Shown here: piece by piece, positions 24,152 to 34,574 of the stretch
How positions within the stretch are numbered: position 1 is the stretch's first letter
Layout of the letters: each line of letters begins with the position of its first letter
Assembly: GCA_947364235.1 (NCBI GenBank)
Contig: CANARY010000006.1
Location: forward strand, 124,001 to 188,000
Source: an uncultured Candidatus Melainabacteria bacterium
GTDB lineage: Bacteria > Cyanobacteriota > Vampirovibrionia > Gastranaerophilales > Gastranaerophilaceae
Length of the DNA: 64,000 bases
Reading direction: 5' to 3'
The notes under the pieces: model-generated
The model's input: only the letters and a program-made list of their open reading frames with translations
The model's database searches: none
What the model was told of the DNA's origin: nothing
Translations under genes and position numbers: made by a program

Positions 24152-26236
24152 ATGTCAGAATTAACATTAGAAAAAAAATCTTCTACAAGTGATTTCGTAG
24201 GCGGCAAATGGCAGTCAGAAATCAATGTTAGAGATTTTATCCAGAAAAACTACACACCTTATGATGGTGATTCAAGCTTCTTAGCTGGTCCTACTGAAGC
24301 TACTACTAAATTGTGGGAAGAATGCTGCGAACTTTTCAAAAAAGAACGTGAAAATGGCGGAGTTCTTGATATGGATACAAAAATCGTATCTACAATCACA
24401 TCTCACGGAGCAGGATATATTGACAAAGACTTAGAAACAATCGTTGGTGTTCAAACAGATGCACCTCTTAAAAGATCTCTTCAACCATTCGGCGGTATCA
24501 GAATGGCTGAAACTTCTTGCAAATCATACGGCTATGAAGTAGATTCTGAAGTTTCTGAAATCTTCACAAAATACAGAAAAACTCACAACCAGGGTGTATT
24601 TGATGTTTACACTCCGGAAATGAGAAAAGCGCGCCATTCTGCTATCTTAACAGGTCTTCCTGATGCTTACGGAAGAGGCAGAATCATAGGTGACTACAGA
24701 AGAATTGCTCTTTATGGTATTGACAGATTAATCGAAGACAAAAAAGCTCAGCACGCTTCTCTTGACGGAGAAATGACTCCTGATAAAATTCAATTAAAAG
24801 AAGAAATCGCTGAACAAATCAGAGCTTTACAAGAAATGGCTGAATTGGGCGATACTTACGGTTTTGATATCAGAAAACCTGCTTCAAACGCTAAAGAAGC
24901 TATTCAATGGTTATACTTTGGTTATTTATCAGCTGTTAAAGAACAAAATGGTGCAGCTATGTCAGTCGGTAGAACTTCTACTTTCTTAGACATCTTCATT
25001 GAAAGAGACTTAAGAAATGGAGTTATCACTGAATCTGAAGCTCAAGAAATGATTGACCATTTCATTATGAAGCTAAGATTAGTTAAGTTCGCAAGAACTC
25101 CTGAATACAATTCATTGTTCTCAGGCGACCCTACTTGGGTAACTGAATCTATCGGCGGTGTTGGTATTGACGGACGTCACATGGTTACTAAAAACTCTTT
25201 CCGTTACTTACACACTCTTGAAAACTTAGGTACAGCTCCAGAACCAAACTTGACAGTATTGTGGTCAAAAAGATTACCTCACAACTTCAAGCAATACGCT
25301 GCACACATTTCAATCACAACTTCATCTATTCAATACGAAAACGATGATATGATGAGAGTTACTCACGGTGACGATTATGCTATCGCTTGCTGCGTATCTT
25401 CAATGGTTGTTGGTAAAGAAATGCAGTTCTTCGGTGCTCGTGCTAACTTAGCAAAATGCTTGCTTTATGCAATCAACGGCGGTGTAGATGAAATACTTAA
25501 AGAACAAATCGGTCCAAAATTCAGACCAATCACTTCTGAATACCTTAACTACGATGAAGTAATGGAAAGATATGAAGATATGATGGAATGGTTAGCAGGA
25601 CTTTATGTTAATACATTGAACTGCATCCATTATATGCACGACAGATACTGCTACGAAAGATCTCAAATGGCTCTTCATGATAGAGACGTTAAAAGATACT
25701 TCGCAACAGGTATTGCAGGGCTTTCAGTTGTTGCTGACTCACTTTCTGCAATTAAATATGCTAAAGTTAAAACTATCCGTGACGAAAACGGTTTAGTTGT
25801 TGATTACGAAGTTGAAGGTGAATTCCCTAAATACGGTAACAACGATGATAGAGTTGACCAAATCGCTGTTGACCTTGTTAAGAAATTCATGAACATGATT
25901 AGAAGCCACTATACTTATAGAAATTCTATTCCTACAATGTCTATCTTAACAATCACTTCAAACGTTGTTTACGGTAAAAAGACCGGCAACACTCCTGACG
26001 GAAGAAAAGCTGGTATTCCTCTTGCTCCTGGTGCTAACCCAATGCACGGACGTGATTCTCACGGTGCTGTTGCATCTCTAGCTTCAGTTGCTAAGCTTCC
26101 ATTCAGCGATGCTCAAGATGGTATCTCAAATACTTTCTCAATCATTCCTAACGCATTAGGTAAAGATGAAGTATTCATGGGCGACCTTGATATCCAGCTT
26201 GACTGCGGATGCTGCGAAGGCACTTGCGGCTGCTAG
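24152..26236 (+). CDS. pflB: Pyruvate formate-lyase catalytic chain without its glycyl-radical domain
   Basis: PFL cleaves pyruvate and CoA to acetyl-CoA and formate under anaerobic conditions. The 694-aa chain follows PflB from the N-terminus through the active-site pair Cys413-Cys414 (IACCVSSM) and up to [11 protein letters not shown]. There it leaves the family: instead of continuing into the glycyl-radical domain it ends in a Cys-rich tail, with Cys at 685, 687, 688, 692 and 694. The missing domain is encoded as a separate gene 70 nt downstream. A GGAG site precedes the ATG. The activase pflA lies in the same window at 34557. Together the two chains equal a normal PFL length. Confidence 0.95.
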   Translation: MSELTLEKKSSTSDFVGGKWQSEINVRDFIQKNYTPYDGDSSFLAGPTEATTKLWEECCELFKKERENGGVLDMDTKIVSTITSHGAGYIDKDLETIVGVQTDAPLKRSLQPFGGIRMAETSCKSYGYEVDSEVSEIFTKYRKTHNQGVFDVYTPEMRKARHSAILTGLPDAYGRGRIIGDYRRIALYGIDRLIEDKKAQHASLDGEMTPDKIQLKEEIAEQIRALQEMAELGDTYGFDIRKPASNAKEAIQWLYFGYLSAVKEQNGAAMSVGRTSTFLDIFIERDLRNGVITESEAQEMIDHFIMKLRLVKFARTPEYNSLFSGDPTWVTESIGGVGIDGRHMVTKNSFRYLHTLENLGTAPEPNLTVLWSKRLPHNFKQYAAHISITTSSIQYENDDMMRVTHGDDYAIACCVSSMVVGKEMQFFGARANLAKCLLYAINGGVDEILKEQIGPKFRPITSEYLNYDEVMERYEDMMEWLAGLYVNTLNCIHYMHDRYCYERSQMALHDRDVKRYFATGIAGLSVVADSLSAIKYAKVKTIRDENGLVVDYEVEGEFPKYGNNDDRVDQIAVDLVKKFMNMIRSHYTYRNSIPTMSILTITSNVVYGKKTGNTPDGRKAGIPLAPGANPMHGRDSHGAVASLASVAKLPFSDAQDGISNTFSIIPNALGKDEVFMGDLDIQLDCGCCEGTCGC

Positions 26237-26261
26237 CAGGGTAAAGAGGTAAATATATTTT

Positions 26262-26285
26262 AGCTGGTAGTTCATACTACCAGCT
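26262..26285 (+). promoter_or_regulatory. Perfect mRNA hairpin between the two pfl genes
   Basis: AGCTGGTAGT and ACTACCAGCT form a 10-bp stem with loop TCAT. Only TTT follows, so it is a poor terminator. It could be a processing or stability element that sets different levels of the two chains. The ribosome binding site of the small gene (AAAGGA) comes right after it. Confidence 0.7.
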
Positions 26286-26306
26286 TTCAAAAGAAAGGAT
26301 AAAACA

Positions 26307-26549
26307 ATGGCAACACAACAAGAAGAAAATTTAATAAATCTTTTAGATGGTTACGTTGAACAAGGCGGACACCACCTTAACGTTAACGTGTTCAATAGAG
26401 ACACTTTGCTTGATGCTCAAGCTCATCCTGAAAAATATCCTCAACTTACAGTGAGAGTTTCAGGTTACGCTGTAAACTTCATCAAGTTAACTAAAGAACA
26501 ACAAGATGACGTTATCTCAAGAACTTTCCACGGTTCTATCAAAGGTTAA
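26307..26549 (+). CDS. grcA: Separate glycyl-radical chain of pyruvate formate-lyase
   Basis: This 80-aa protein corresponds to the last 75 or so residues of normal Pfl[36 protein letters not shown] and [16 protein letters not shown]. Gly53 in RVSGYA is the radical-bearing glycine made by PflA. It resembles E. coli GrcA/YfiD, which repairs oxygen-damaged PflB, but lacks the N-terminal extension of YfiD. Here it cannot be a spare part, because the catalytic chain upstream has no such domain of its own. It has its own ribosome binding site and a strong terminator. Confidence 0.93.
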   Translation: MATQQEENLINLLDGYVEQGGHHLNVNVFNRDTLLDAQAHPEKYPQLTVRVSGYAVNFIKLTKEQQDDVISRTFHGSIKG

Positions 26550-26558
26550 TAAAAAAAT

Positions 26559-26598
26559 AAAAAAGGGCGGAACGCAAATGCGTTCCGCCCTTTTTTAT
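26559..26598 (+). terminator. Bidirectional terminator between pfl and the MBL hydrolase
   Basis: AAAAAGGGCGGAACGCA pairs with its exact complement around a two-base loop, with T-runs on both strands. It ends the pfl operon on the plus strand and the hydrolase gene on the minus strand. Confidence 0.9.
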
Positions 26599-26606
26599 TA
26601 ATAATA

Positions 26607-27218
26607 TTATAAAAATCTATTGTTTTGTTTTTCCCACTCAACGTCCGTCATTCTTCCATGCCCGGGGTAAATAACAGTTTCTTCAGGAAGTGTAAAAATC
26701 TTATTCTGAATGCTTTCTACAATCTGGTCAAAATCACCGCCTTCTAAATCACAGCGGCCTACTGCTTCTCTAAAAATCGTATCACCGGAAAATAATTTAC
26801 CGTCTACAAGATAACAAACTCCGCCCTGAGTATGCCCCGGAGTATGAATAACTTTAATCTCTGTGTCGCCAAGTTTAATTACATCGCCGTCTTTTACAAA
26901 AATATCAATCTCTGGAACAGTCATTTCCAGCATTCCAAACATGGGCAGATAATTATTAACCTTTTGTAATAACCCCATATCCTCTTGATGCATAACAACT
27001 TTAATATCAGGATTGTTTCTTATCCCTGCAACATGGTCAAAATGTGCATGAGTAAGTAAAATGTATTTCAAATTTGCGTCAAACTCACTCAAAGCCGACT
27101 TAATCTCATCATTTACCCCCCCTGAGCAATCCACAAGAGCTGCCTCTTTGGATTGTTCGTCAATTATTAAATAATTATTATTATCAATAGGCGGTTCAAT
27201 AAAAGTCTTTATAATCAT
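26607..27218 (-). CDS. Metallo-beta-lactamase-fold hydrolase (glyoxalase II-like)
   Basis: The 203-aa product has the metal-binding motif THAHFDHVAG, a second His in HTPGHTQGG, the Asp in FSGDTIF and the final His in YPGHGR, a complete binuclear metal site. This layout matches small hydroxyacylglutathione hydrolase-like thioesterases, but real substrates in this group vary widely. There is no signal peptide. The ATG lies 6 nt after a TAAAAT box with no ribosome binding site, which points to a leaderless mRNA. Confidence 0.88.
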   Translation of the reverse strand: MIIKTFIEPPIDNNNYLIIDEQSKEAALVDCSGGVNDEIKSALSEFDANLKYILLTHAHFDHVAGIRNNPDIKVVMHQEDMGLLQKVNNYLPMFGMLEMTVPEIDIFVKDGDVIKLGDTEIKVIHTPGHTQGGVCYLVDGKLFSGDTIFREAVGRCDLEGGDFDQIVESIQNKIFTLPEETVIYPGHGRMTDVEWEKQNNRFL

Positions 27219-27224
27219 GTTTTT

Positions 27225-27252
27225 ATTTTATTACAAATATTTACAGTTTCAA
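27225..27252 (-). promoter_or_regulatory. Promoter of the MBL hydrolase, likely leaderless
   Basis: On the minus strand TTGAAA (27252-27247) precedes TAAAAT (27230-27225) by 16 nt; the ATG follows after 6 nt. Confidence 0.6.
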
Positions 27253-27257
27253 GCAAA

Positions 27258-29966
27258 TTAAGCGCGAAGCATTGAAAGATGACCGTGTTCTTTTTCTTCT
27301 GCAAACTTAGGAGAGAACCATCCGTTTTTGTAACCAGCCACCCCGAGTCCAGCAAGAGCTGCTAAACCAAGCACAACTCCAGCTGCTTTCTTTGCTTTTC
27401 CGTTGAAATGAATACTGTGTCCGCTTGAGCTTGCTCCTTCTCCAATTGGAGTAAGTCCTGAGAAATCAAGCTTAATTAAATCATTCTTAGAAATATTTTT
27501 ACCTACATTATTAAAATGATAGTCAAAATAAAGCTGACCAGAAGATTTGCCAGTACTGCTTAACCAAGAGTTACCAAACCAAGTTGTATCTGCTTTAATC
27601 TGGTTTGCTAAAATTGTTTCTGCATTTTTACTATTTCTATCAGTAATTAATGCTCTTTCCAGACAAGAAGCCATTTCGTCAGAAATTACAGAGTCTCTAA
27701 GCGTTCTCAATGCTTTTTTGTATGTTTCATCAGCTTCTATTATCGCTTTCAAAAGTTTTTCAGGAATTTCTTCGTTTAACTGTCCTTTATATTTCTTTTT
27801 GATATTTGCTTCAAGTTTAGCTTTTGTATCATTAAACGCTTTTTTAGCATCTTCATTCGCAGCTTTCAATGCTGTTTCTTCTGTCATAAAGTATTCGTGC
27901 TTACCTTTATAAGCATCCATTTTTACTGCTTCTGCTGCATTTGAAGGGTCAAAGTTTTTTTGTGCCATACCTTGTACATTAGGAACAATTGGTGTACACA
28001 AACATTTCTTAGCTTCTAAGTCTGTCAACTCGCAAGGTGCAAATCTTGAAGGAAGCAGAGCTACATCACCTGCCATAGCAAAGTCTTTACCCGGAGTCCA
28101 GCCGTCTGTCATAAGCATTCTGCCCTTAAGCTTAGGTTTTGCATTTGCACGCTGGAATTTTTCAACTGTTTCAGGCTCAAACTTCATATCTCCGCCAAAT
28201 ACAAGAACTGCATCAGGATCTTTTTCTGCATATTTTTCAAAAGAATCAATTACAGTATCCATTGCTTTTTGGAAATCACCGCGTCCCCAGCTTACTACAA
28301 GTTTAACATCTTTACCGTTTTTAAGTTTATTAATATATTCAGGATCAATACCGCCGTAAATCTTTACGTTTCTACCCTGTTCTCCGGCAACAATACGCAT
28401 TCTGCCGGTATTAGGTTTTCCCCATTCTTTTTTCGCTTCATCATAATATTGAGAATTAATAAACTTAGGGTCAAATCTTTCTAAAAGATTAATCTTGTTC
28501 TGGCGTTTAACTTCTCTCACTGTTTTTAAATCTGTTTTATTAGGATCAAACACCTGGAATTTTTTAACAACAGTTTCTGTACCGTTAGCAAGCTTAACTT
28601 TTGCATCTTGTTTATATCCAGGCTGTAAAATTGTTTCTTTAAATGGAGTTACGTTTGGATCCATTAAAGCATTTGTTAAGCCTTTAAATCTTCCAAGTTT
28701 ATCAAGTTCTTTTAAATCTTCATACATTGCAGAAACTAAATCATTTGTAATGATTGAATCGTGATAACCTTCTGCTACGGTAGTAAGCATTGGAACATAA
28801 CCAGCTTTAGCATAATGAATTGCAACATTAAATCCATTCATACCGCTTTTTGGTCTTACAAAGTTCTTCAATACAGTTTCTCTCAAGAAATCTTCTTCAC
28901 GTCCGAGTTTAACCGCTTCAATGTATTCTTTACTATTCAAAAGTTTTGTAAGCTCTTCTTTTGTAGCTCCTAGGTTGACAATAGCCTGTCTTGCTCCCAT
29001 CGGCTGGTCATAACCAGCATTCATATTGTGGCCAACCCCGCCTAAAAATTTATCTCTCCAGAAAGCGTCACCCGCTGCATTCTTTTCTGCAGCATAGTGC
29101 ATTGCAAACATCGGCTGAGCATCAGAACATACAATATATTTTGGGTCTAAGCCGGTTTTTGCTTTTAAAATCGGCATTAACTCAACAGTAGCTTTACTCT
29201 CCTTCGGATAAGGCTGGCCCTGCCATCCTGAAGAAAATTTCTTAGCCAACGCATCGCCGCTTGCTGTTGCGTAACTTCCATCAGCATACTGTTTCGGCAT
29301 ACTCGCTGTTGAATCAACAAAAGTAAATACAAACTCAAGTTTTTTCTGGGTTTCTTTTTTTATCGCTCTGCCATCCATTGCTTTTTCAAGGTTTTCATCC
29401 TTGACAGCCCTAAACATCTTAATCGGAACATTTTCTTCCATACCCCAGTTCATTTTTGAAGAACCGACTTCTTCAAGAAGAAATACTTTGTTTCTTTTAT
29501 CTTTCAAAAGCTTTACAATATCAGTTGAATTATCAATAGCTTCTCCTGTAATATAAGGCATACCCTCTTTACCTTTCAAAGGGTGGCCTTCCGGAAGATT
29601 ATTCGGTACGTATCTAACTTTTACATTCTGTGTTAAAGGATGTTTAACCTCTCCGGTTTTAGGATCAAAATCTTTCTTATACTCAACTTCCTGATTATAC
29701 ATCGGAATATATTTTACAATCTTATCAACATCTTTACTGTCAAGGTTGTTATAATCATTAACAACCGTTCCAACGCCGCCGCCATTAAAACCAAATAAAG
29801 GTTCCTCTGAAACCATGTGGCCTATATGTCTTGGATTACCGCTTTTAAACGATATCATTGACATTCCTTGAGGAACTTCCGGACCTTGAACCTCCGGTGC
29901 AGCTGCTCTTTTCACATTTTTTGCACTGCGTACAGCATAATCGGCACTAATGGCGTTAATTTTCAT
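27258..29966 (-). CDS. Starch/glycogen synthase-like (GT5) protein with membrane anchor
   Basis: The start is the ATG at 29966, 6 nt after AAGGAG. The 902-aa product opens with a short lead and MSMISFKSG. GT5 landmarks follow: YIVCSDAQPMFAMHYA, GVGHNMNAG, a NKINLLERF segment, LVVSWGRGDFQKAMDTVI, and LLPSRFAPCELTDLEAKKC near residues 660-690, the ADP-sugar binding signature. After this comes a helical charged region of about 170 aa and a C-terminal membrane helix (AAGVVLGLAALAGLGVAGY). Ordinary GlgA is about 480 aa and soluble. It probably makes an alpha-glucan or a related surface polymer; whether the KxGG-type N-terminal site is functional is unclear. Confidence 0.75.
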   Translation of the reverse strand: MKINAISADYAVRSAKNVKRAAAPEVQGPEVPQGMSMISFKSGNPRHIGHMVSEEPLFGFNGGGVGTVVNDYNNLDSKDVDKIVKYIPMYNQEVEYKKDFDPKTGEVKHPLTQNVKVRYVPNNLPEGHPLKGKEGMPYITGEAIDNSTDIVKLLKDKRNKVFLLEEVGSSKMNWGMEENVPIKMFRAVKDENLEKAMDGRAIKKETQKKLEFVFTFVDSTASMPKQYADGSYATASGDALAKKFSSGWQGQPYPKESKATVELMPILKAKTGLDPKYIVCSDAQPMFAMHYAAEKNAAGDAFWRDKFLGGVGHNMNAGYDQPMGARQAIVNLGATKEELTKLLNSKEYIEAVKLGREEDFLRETVLKNFVRPKSGMNGFNVAIHYAKAGYVPMLTTVAEGYHDSIITNDLVSAMYEDLKELDKLGRFKGLTNALMDPNVTPFKETILQPGYKQDAKVKLANGTETVVKKFQVFDPNKTDLKTVREVKRQNKINLLERFDPKFINSQYYDEAKKEWGKPNTGRMRIVAGEQGRNVKIYGGIDPEYINKLKNGKDVKLVVSWGRGDFQKAMDTVIDSFEKYAEKDPDAVLVFGGDMKFEPETVEKFQRANAKPKLKGRMLMTDGWTPGKDFAMAGDVALLPSRFAPCELTDLEAKKCLCTPIVPNVQGMAQKNFDPSNAAEAVKMDAYKGKHEYFMTEETALKAANEDAKKAFNDTKAKLEANIKKKYKGQLNEEIPEKLLKAIIEADETYKKALRTLRDSVISDEMASCLERALITDRNSKNAETILANQIKADTTWFGNSWLSSTGKSSGQLYFDYHFNNVGKNISKNDLIKLDFSGLTPIGEGASSSGHSIHFNGKAKKAAGVVLGLAALAGLGVAGYKNGWFSPKFAEEKEHGHLSMLRA

Positions 29967-30215
29967 AAACAACTCCTTACACACATAACTATATATATAA
30001 AAAACCACACACAAAAAAATTTAACTTTTTTCTCCCCATTTTTAAGAAATATTAAGTAAATTTTTGTTAAGCAATTTCTTATTTTTTAATTTACCAAAAA
30101 CATTATTTGATTTCAATAGTATTATCGATTATTAACATTTGTAACATAAAAGTCAATTTTTTATAGAATAAAAACTTTATATATATAAGGTTAGAAAATA
30201 TAGGTTAGGTAGGTT
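29967..30215. other. Divergent promoter region between the GT5 and GNAT genes
   Basis: No gene is seen in this 249-bp AT-rich gap. On the minus strand TAAATTTTTTT (from 30023) and TTTTTATATATATAG (from 30003) lie 20 nt apart before the GT5 gene, resembling the CAATT/ACTTTATA layout on the plus strand before the GNAT gene. Confidence 0.5.
30154..30189 (+). promoter_or_regulatory. Promoter-like block of the GNAT gene
   Basis: CAATTTTTT (30154) and ACTTTATATATATAAG (30174) lie 20 nt apart, identical in sequence and distance to the block at 1827-1862. Confidence 0.55.
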
Positions 30216-30827
30216 ATGATTAACAATATCACGTCTATGGACATGCGTCCACAGATGGCGGTAGCTAAGGCAATGCCCTCCATTTCGAGTATGGGCATGC
30301 CTCCCATATTGGGGTTTAAAACGCCGCTTCTGAAAGAAAAAGCAAAAATTACTGTCAAAAAAATTAAAAGAGGTGATAATATTATTATCCCGGGTGAAAT
30401 CGATGATAATTACGTAGATATCATTGAAGAACCGCTTGGGAGCGATTATGGCGGGAACTTTTTCTCGGCAGCGCCTTTAACAAGAAAAATAAAATATTTA
30501 AAAAATTGTTACATAATTGATTATATTCAATCTCCCAAAGCGCGGTGCGGTCTGGGAACGGAGGCAATAAAAAATCTTGCAGAAAAAGCAATGTTTGATT
30601 CAAAAACAGAAGGGCGTATTGTAACATTTTCAGCGCCTTTAGTAAAAGAATCATCGCCTGCATTATTCTTTTACAAGCTGGGATTCAGGTTCATAAGTCC
30701 TGAAGCTAATCAATATATGGAGGAATGTATTCACAAAAAAATACCCGATATTCCGGCTCAGGTCGGGATGATGTACCTGCCCAAAAGCCGGCTTCACAAA
30801 CTGCTAAGATATGGAGAACTATTCTAA
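30216..30827 (+). CDS. GNAT-type N-acetyltransferase
   Basis: The 203-aa product has a disordered N-terminus rich in Met and Pro with ILGFKTP, then a GNAT fold. IDYIQSP leads into the acetyl-CoA loop KARCGLGTEAIKNLAEKA (R/QxxGxG type), and SPALFFYKLGFRF is the conserved last strand and helix. It should transfer an acyl group from a CoA thioester to an amine; the acceptor is unknown. It is directly followed by a small membrane protein gene with no gap. The N-terminal FK motif resembles that of the GT5 protein. Confidence 0.75.
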   Translation: MINNITSMDMRPQMAVAKAMPSISSMGMPPILGFKTPLLKEKAKITVKKIKRGDNIIIPGEIDDNYVDIIEEPLGSDYGGNFFSAAPLTRKIKYLKNCYIIDYIQSPKARCGLGTEAIKNLAEKAMFDSKTEGRIVTFSAPLVKESSPALFFYKLGFRFISPEANQYMEECIHKKIPDIPAQVGMMYLPKSRLHKLLRYGELF

Positions 30828-31115
30828 ATGAGTGAAATTAACAACATATTAGAAGGTCATTATTCAAATGAAATGAAAGTCAAGCGCCCCAAAATTACGG
30901 CAGCAGAAGCACCTGCGGCTTTACCAAAACATACCCTTTTTTCAGAAAAAGAAGCTAAACAAAAACTAAACGTAATTAACACTGATATTTATCAAGGTAC
31001 AAAAAAGGAGAAATCAAAACATGAGTTCAATAAGTCATTATATTTTAAAATTTTTGGCGGAGTTGCTCTCACAGCAGCAGGTATCGCCGGTATATATAAA
31101 CTCAGAAAAAAATAA
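30828..31115 (+). CDS. Small tail-anchored membrane protein of unknown function
   Basis: The ATG directly follows the GNAT stop codon, so the gene is translationally linked. The 95-aa product has a charged soluble part (SEKEAKQKLNVINTDIYQG) and a single C-terminal hydrophobic helix (IFGGVALTAAGIAGIYKL) ending in RKK, which fits a membrane-anchored protein with its N-terminus in the cytoplasm. I do not recognise a family. It may tether the acetyltransferase to the membrane. Confidence 0.7.
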   Translation: MSEINNILEGHYSNEMKVKRPKITAAEAPAALPKHTLFSEKEAKQKLNVINTDIYQGTKKEKSKHEFNKSLYFKIFGGVALTAAGIAGIYKLRKK

Positions 31116-31230
31116 GTAAATAAGAGGCTAATACATATTTTTCCCTTTCTGTATCCCTCTTTAGAAAATCTTAATTAGGATAAATTTTATTTTATGCTAG
31201 AATTAGGGGTAAATAGAGAGGTATTAAATT

Positions 31231-33072
31231 ATGTGCGGAATTGTAGGATACGTTGGTAATAAGCAGGCTGTTGACATTTTGCTGGAAGGGCTTACTAACC
31301 TCGAATACAGAGGGTACGACTCAGCAGGTATTGCAGTTAATCCGGAAGGAGATGTCAAACTCTATAAAGCAGAAGGAAAATTACAAAACCTTAAAGACAT
31401 TGTTGAAAAAAATTACAACGAAATTTCCAAATCCACAATAGGCATCGGACATATCCGCTGGGCTACTCATGGAGCTCCAACAGTTGCTAACGCTCACCCG
31501 CACACTTGCAACTGCGGTAAAATTGCAATTGTTCATAATGGAATTATTGAAAATTTTAAAGAGCTGCGCGAAAAACTTGAAAAAAAAGGATGCACTTTCC
31601 GTTCACAAACTGATACAGAAACAGTTGCTCATTTAGTTGCTGCAAAATATGCTGAAACAAAAGATTTAACAGAAGCAGTAAGACTTGCTGCAAAAGAAAT
31701 TGAAGGAGCTTACGCTCTTTGTGTTATCCATCAAGATGTAAAAAACACAATTGTTGCAACCAGAAGAAATGCGCCTCTGCTTGTCGGGCTTGGCGAAAAT
31801 GAATATTACATTGCATCAGATGTACCAGCAATTATTCAGCATACAAAAAAAGCAATGTACATCGATGATAATCAAATTGTTACAGTAACACCAAGCTCAA
31901 TCAAATTGGTTGACGAAGATAACAATTTGATACAAGGTAAAGTTGAAACTCTTCCTTGGGAGCCGGTTGCTTTGAGCAAAATGGGTTACAAGCATTTTAT
32001 GCTAAAAGAAATTCACGAGCAGCCAGATGTTGTCAGAAACGTACTTTCCGGCAAGCTTCGTGCAATAGATGAGCCTATTACATTGAATGAAGTAACTCTA
32101 GATAAAGAAACGCTTAAAAATTTAAATAGAATCCAAATCGTTGCTTGTGGTACTTCTTTGCACGCAGCAATGGTAGGAAAGTATATTATTGAAGACTTTT
32201 GCGGAATTTCAGTAGATGTTGAACCATCAAGCGAATATATTTATAGAAAAACTATTACAGATAAGAACACATTAGTAATCGGAGTTTCTCAATCCGGCGA
32301 AACTGCAGATACAATTACTGCTGTGCGTCAGGCAAAAGCTAAAGGTTCTCATATTTTAATAGTTACAAACAGGCCTGATTCAACAATGGCGCGTGAAGCA
32401 GACAGTCTTGTTCCGGTTTATGCAGGAATTGAAGTTTCTGTCGCTGCAACTAAATCTTACATGGCTCAATTAATTTCCTTTTATCTGCTTGCTATTTACA
32501 TGGCTGAAGTAAAAGGAGTTAATGAAGACATATTGTCTAATTTAAAACGTGAACTTATTGTGCTTCCGCAAAAAATTGAAAAGGTTCTCGCTCAAAAAGA
32601 AGACATTCAAAAATGTGCACGTGCATTTTCAAGTTCAAAAGATTTCATATTTATTGCACGCGGAGTCAACTTTGCAACAGCTTTAGAAGGTGCGTTAAAA
32701 CTTAAAGAAATAAGCTACATCAATGCTACAGGATACACTGCGGGCGAGTTAAAGCATGGACCAATCGCAATGTTAGACGAAACTATGCCTGTACTTTCTA
32801 TACTTATGAAAGGCAAAGTTTATGATAAAATTTTATCAAACTCTGAAGAAGCACGTGCTCGTAATGCAAGAATGATTGCACTTACAGACTCTGATGATAT
32901 CAAGTTAAATGAATTATTTGAGTGTATAATAAGAATTCCTGAGATTTCTGAAATTTTATCGCCTGCGCTTGCAGTTGTTCCTTTGCAGCTTTTAGCATAT
33001 TACATTGCAGAATTTTTAGGAAAAGATGTTGACCAGCCTAGAAATCTTGCTAAATCTGTTACTGTAGAGTAG
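31231..33072 (+). CDS. glmS: Glutamine--fructose-6-phosphate aminotransferase
   Basis: GlmS makes glucosamine-6-phosphate from fructose-6-phosphate and glutamine, the entry to peptidoglycan and LPS amino sugars. The 613-aa product begins MCGIVGYVG, so Cys2 is the glutaminase nucleophile. It has GYDSAGIA, HIRWATHG and HNGIIEN, two SIS domains (CGTSLHAAMVG, SQSGETADT, ARGVNFATALEGALKLKE) and the C-terminal tail PRNLAKSVTVE that seals the active site. GAGAGG precedes the ATG. I see no glmS ribozyme in the leader. Confidence 0.98.
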   Translation: MCGIVGYVGNKQAVDILLEGLTNLEYRGYDSAGIAVNPEGDVKLYKAEGKLQNLKDIVEKNYNEISKSTIGIGHIRWATHGAPTVANAHPHTCNCGKIAIVHNGIIENFKELREKLEKKGCTFRSQTDTETVAHLVAAKYAETKDLTEAVRLAAKEIEGAYALCVIHQDVKNTIVATRRNAPLLVGLGENEYYIASDVPAIIQHTKKAMYIDDNQIVTVTPSSIKLVDEDNNLIQGKVETLPWEPVALSKMGYKHFMLKEIHEQPDVVRNVLSGKLRAIDEPITLNEVTLDKETLKNLNRIQIVACGTSLHAAMVGKYIIEDFCGISVDVEPSSEYIYRKTITDKNTLVIGVSQSGETADTITAVRQAKAKGSHILIVTNRPDSTMAREADSLVPVYAGIEVSVAATKSYMAQLISFYLLAIYMAEVKGVNEDILSNLKRELIVLPQKIEKVLAQKEDIQKCARAFSSSKDFIFIARGVNFATALEGALKLKEISYINATGYTAGELKHGPIAMLDETMPVLSILMKGKVYDKILSNSEEARARNARMIALTDSDDIKLNELFECIIRIPEISEILSPALAVVPLQLLAYYIAEFLGKDVDQPRNLAKSVTVE

Positions 33073-33105
33073 TACTGCACACGAAGACAACTAATTGGAG
33101 CTTTT

Positions 33106-33270
33106 GTGAACATAGTATCAGAGTTAATAGAAATACCAAATAACCACACTCCAACAACAGAATACATTGAAACGGAGTTAATAAAACGCAACATTAATCC
33201 GCTAAGGTGGGCTGTTGTGCATGTTAGTGATAAAATGTACACAGTAAGTGTCGCAAATTTAAAAGAATAG
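33106..33270 (+). CDS. 54-aa conserved-looking small protein of unknown function
   Basis: A GTG start 6 nt after TTGGAG opens a 54-codon frame that fills the gap between glmS and ahcY. The product begins MNIVSELIEIPNNHTPTTEY and ends VSDKMYTVSVANLKE. The balanced composition, predicted helix followed by two or three strands, and good ribosome binding site support a real gene. It is likely cotranscribed with both neighbours. The central RWAVVHVSDKMYTVSVA resembles a small beta hairpin. No family recognised. Confidence 0.65.
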   Translation: MNIVSELIEIPNNHTPTTEYIETELIKRNINPLRWAVVHVSDKMYTVSVANLKE

Positions 33271-34543
<1,273 letters not shown>

Positions 34544-34545
<2 letters not shown>

Positions 34546-34574
34546 AAAAAGAGAGCTTAAGCTCTCTTTTTTTT
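34544..34574 (+). terminator. Palindromic terminator between ahcY and pflA
   Basis: AGAGAGCTTAAGCTCTCT is flanked by A7 and T8, so it works on both strands. The pflA stop codon lies in the middle of the palindrome. Confidence 0.9.

Noticed and set aside
26237..26306. Frameshift splitting a normal pflB gene
   Set aside because: The 70-nt gap holds stop codons, a perfect hairpin and a new ribosome binding site, and the upstream gene ends in a novel Cys tail. A single indel would not produce this.
31116..31230. glmS ribozyme or riboswitch in the glmS leader
   Set aside because: The leader is about 115 nt and shows no ribozyme-like pseudoknot elements.
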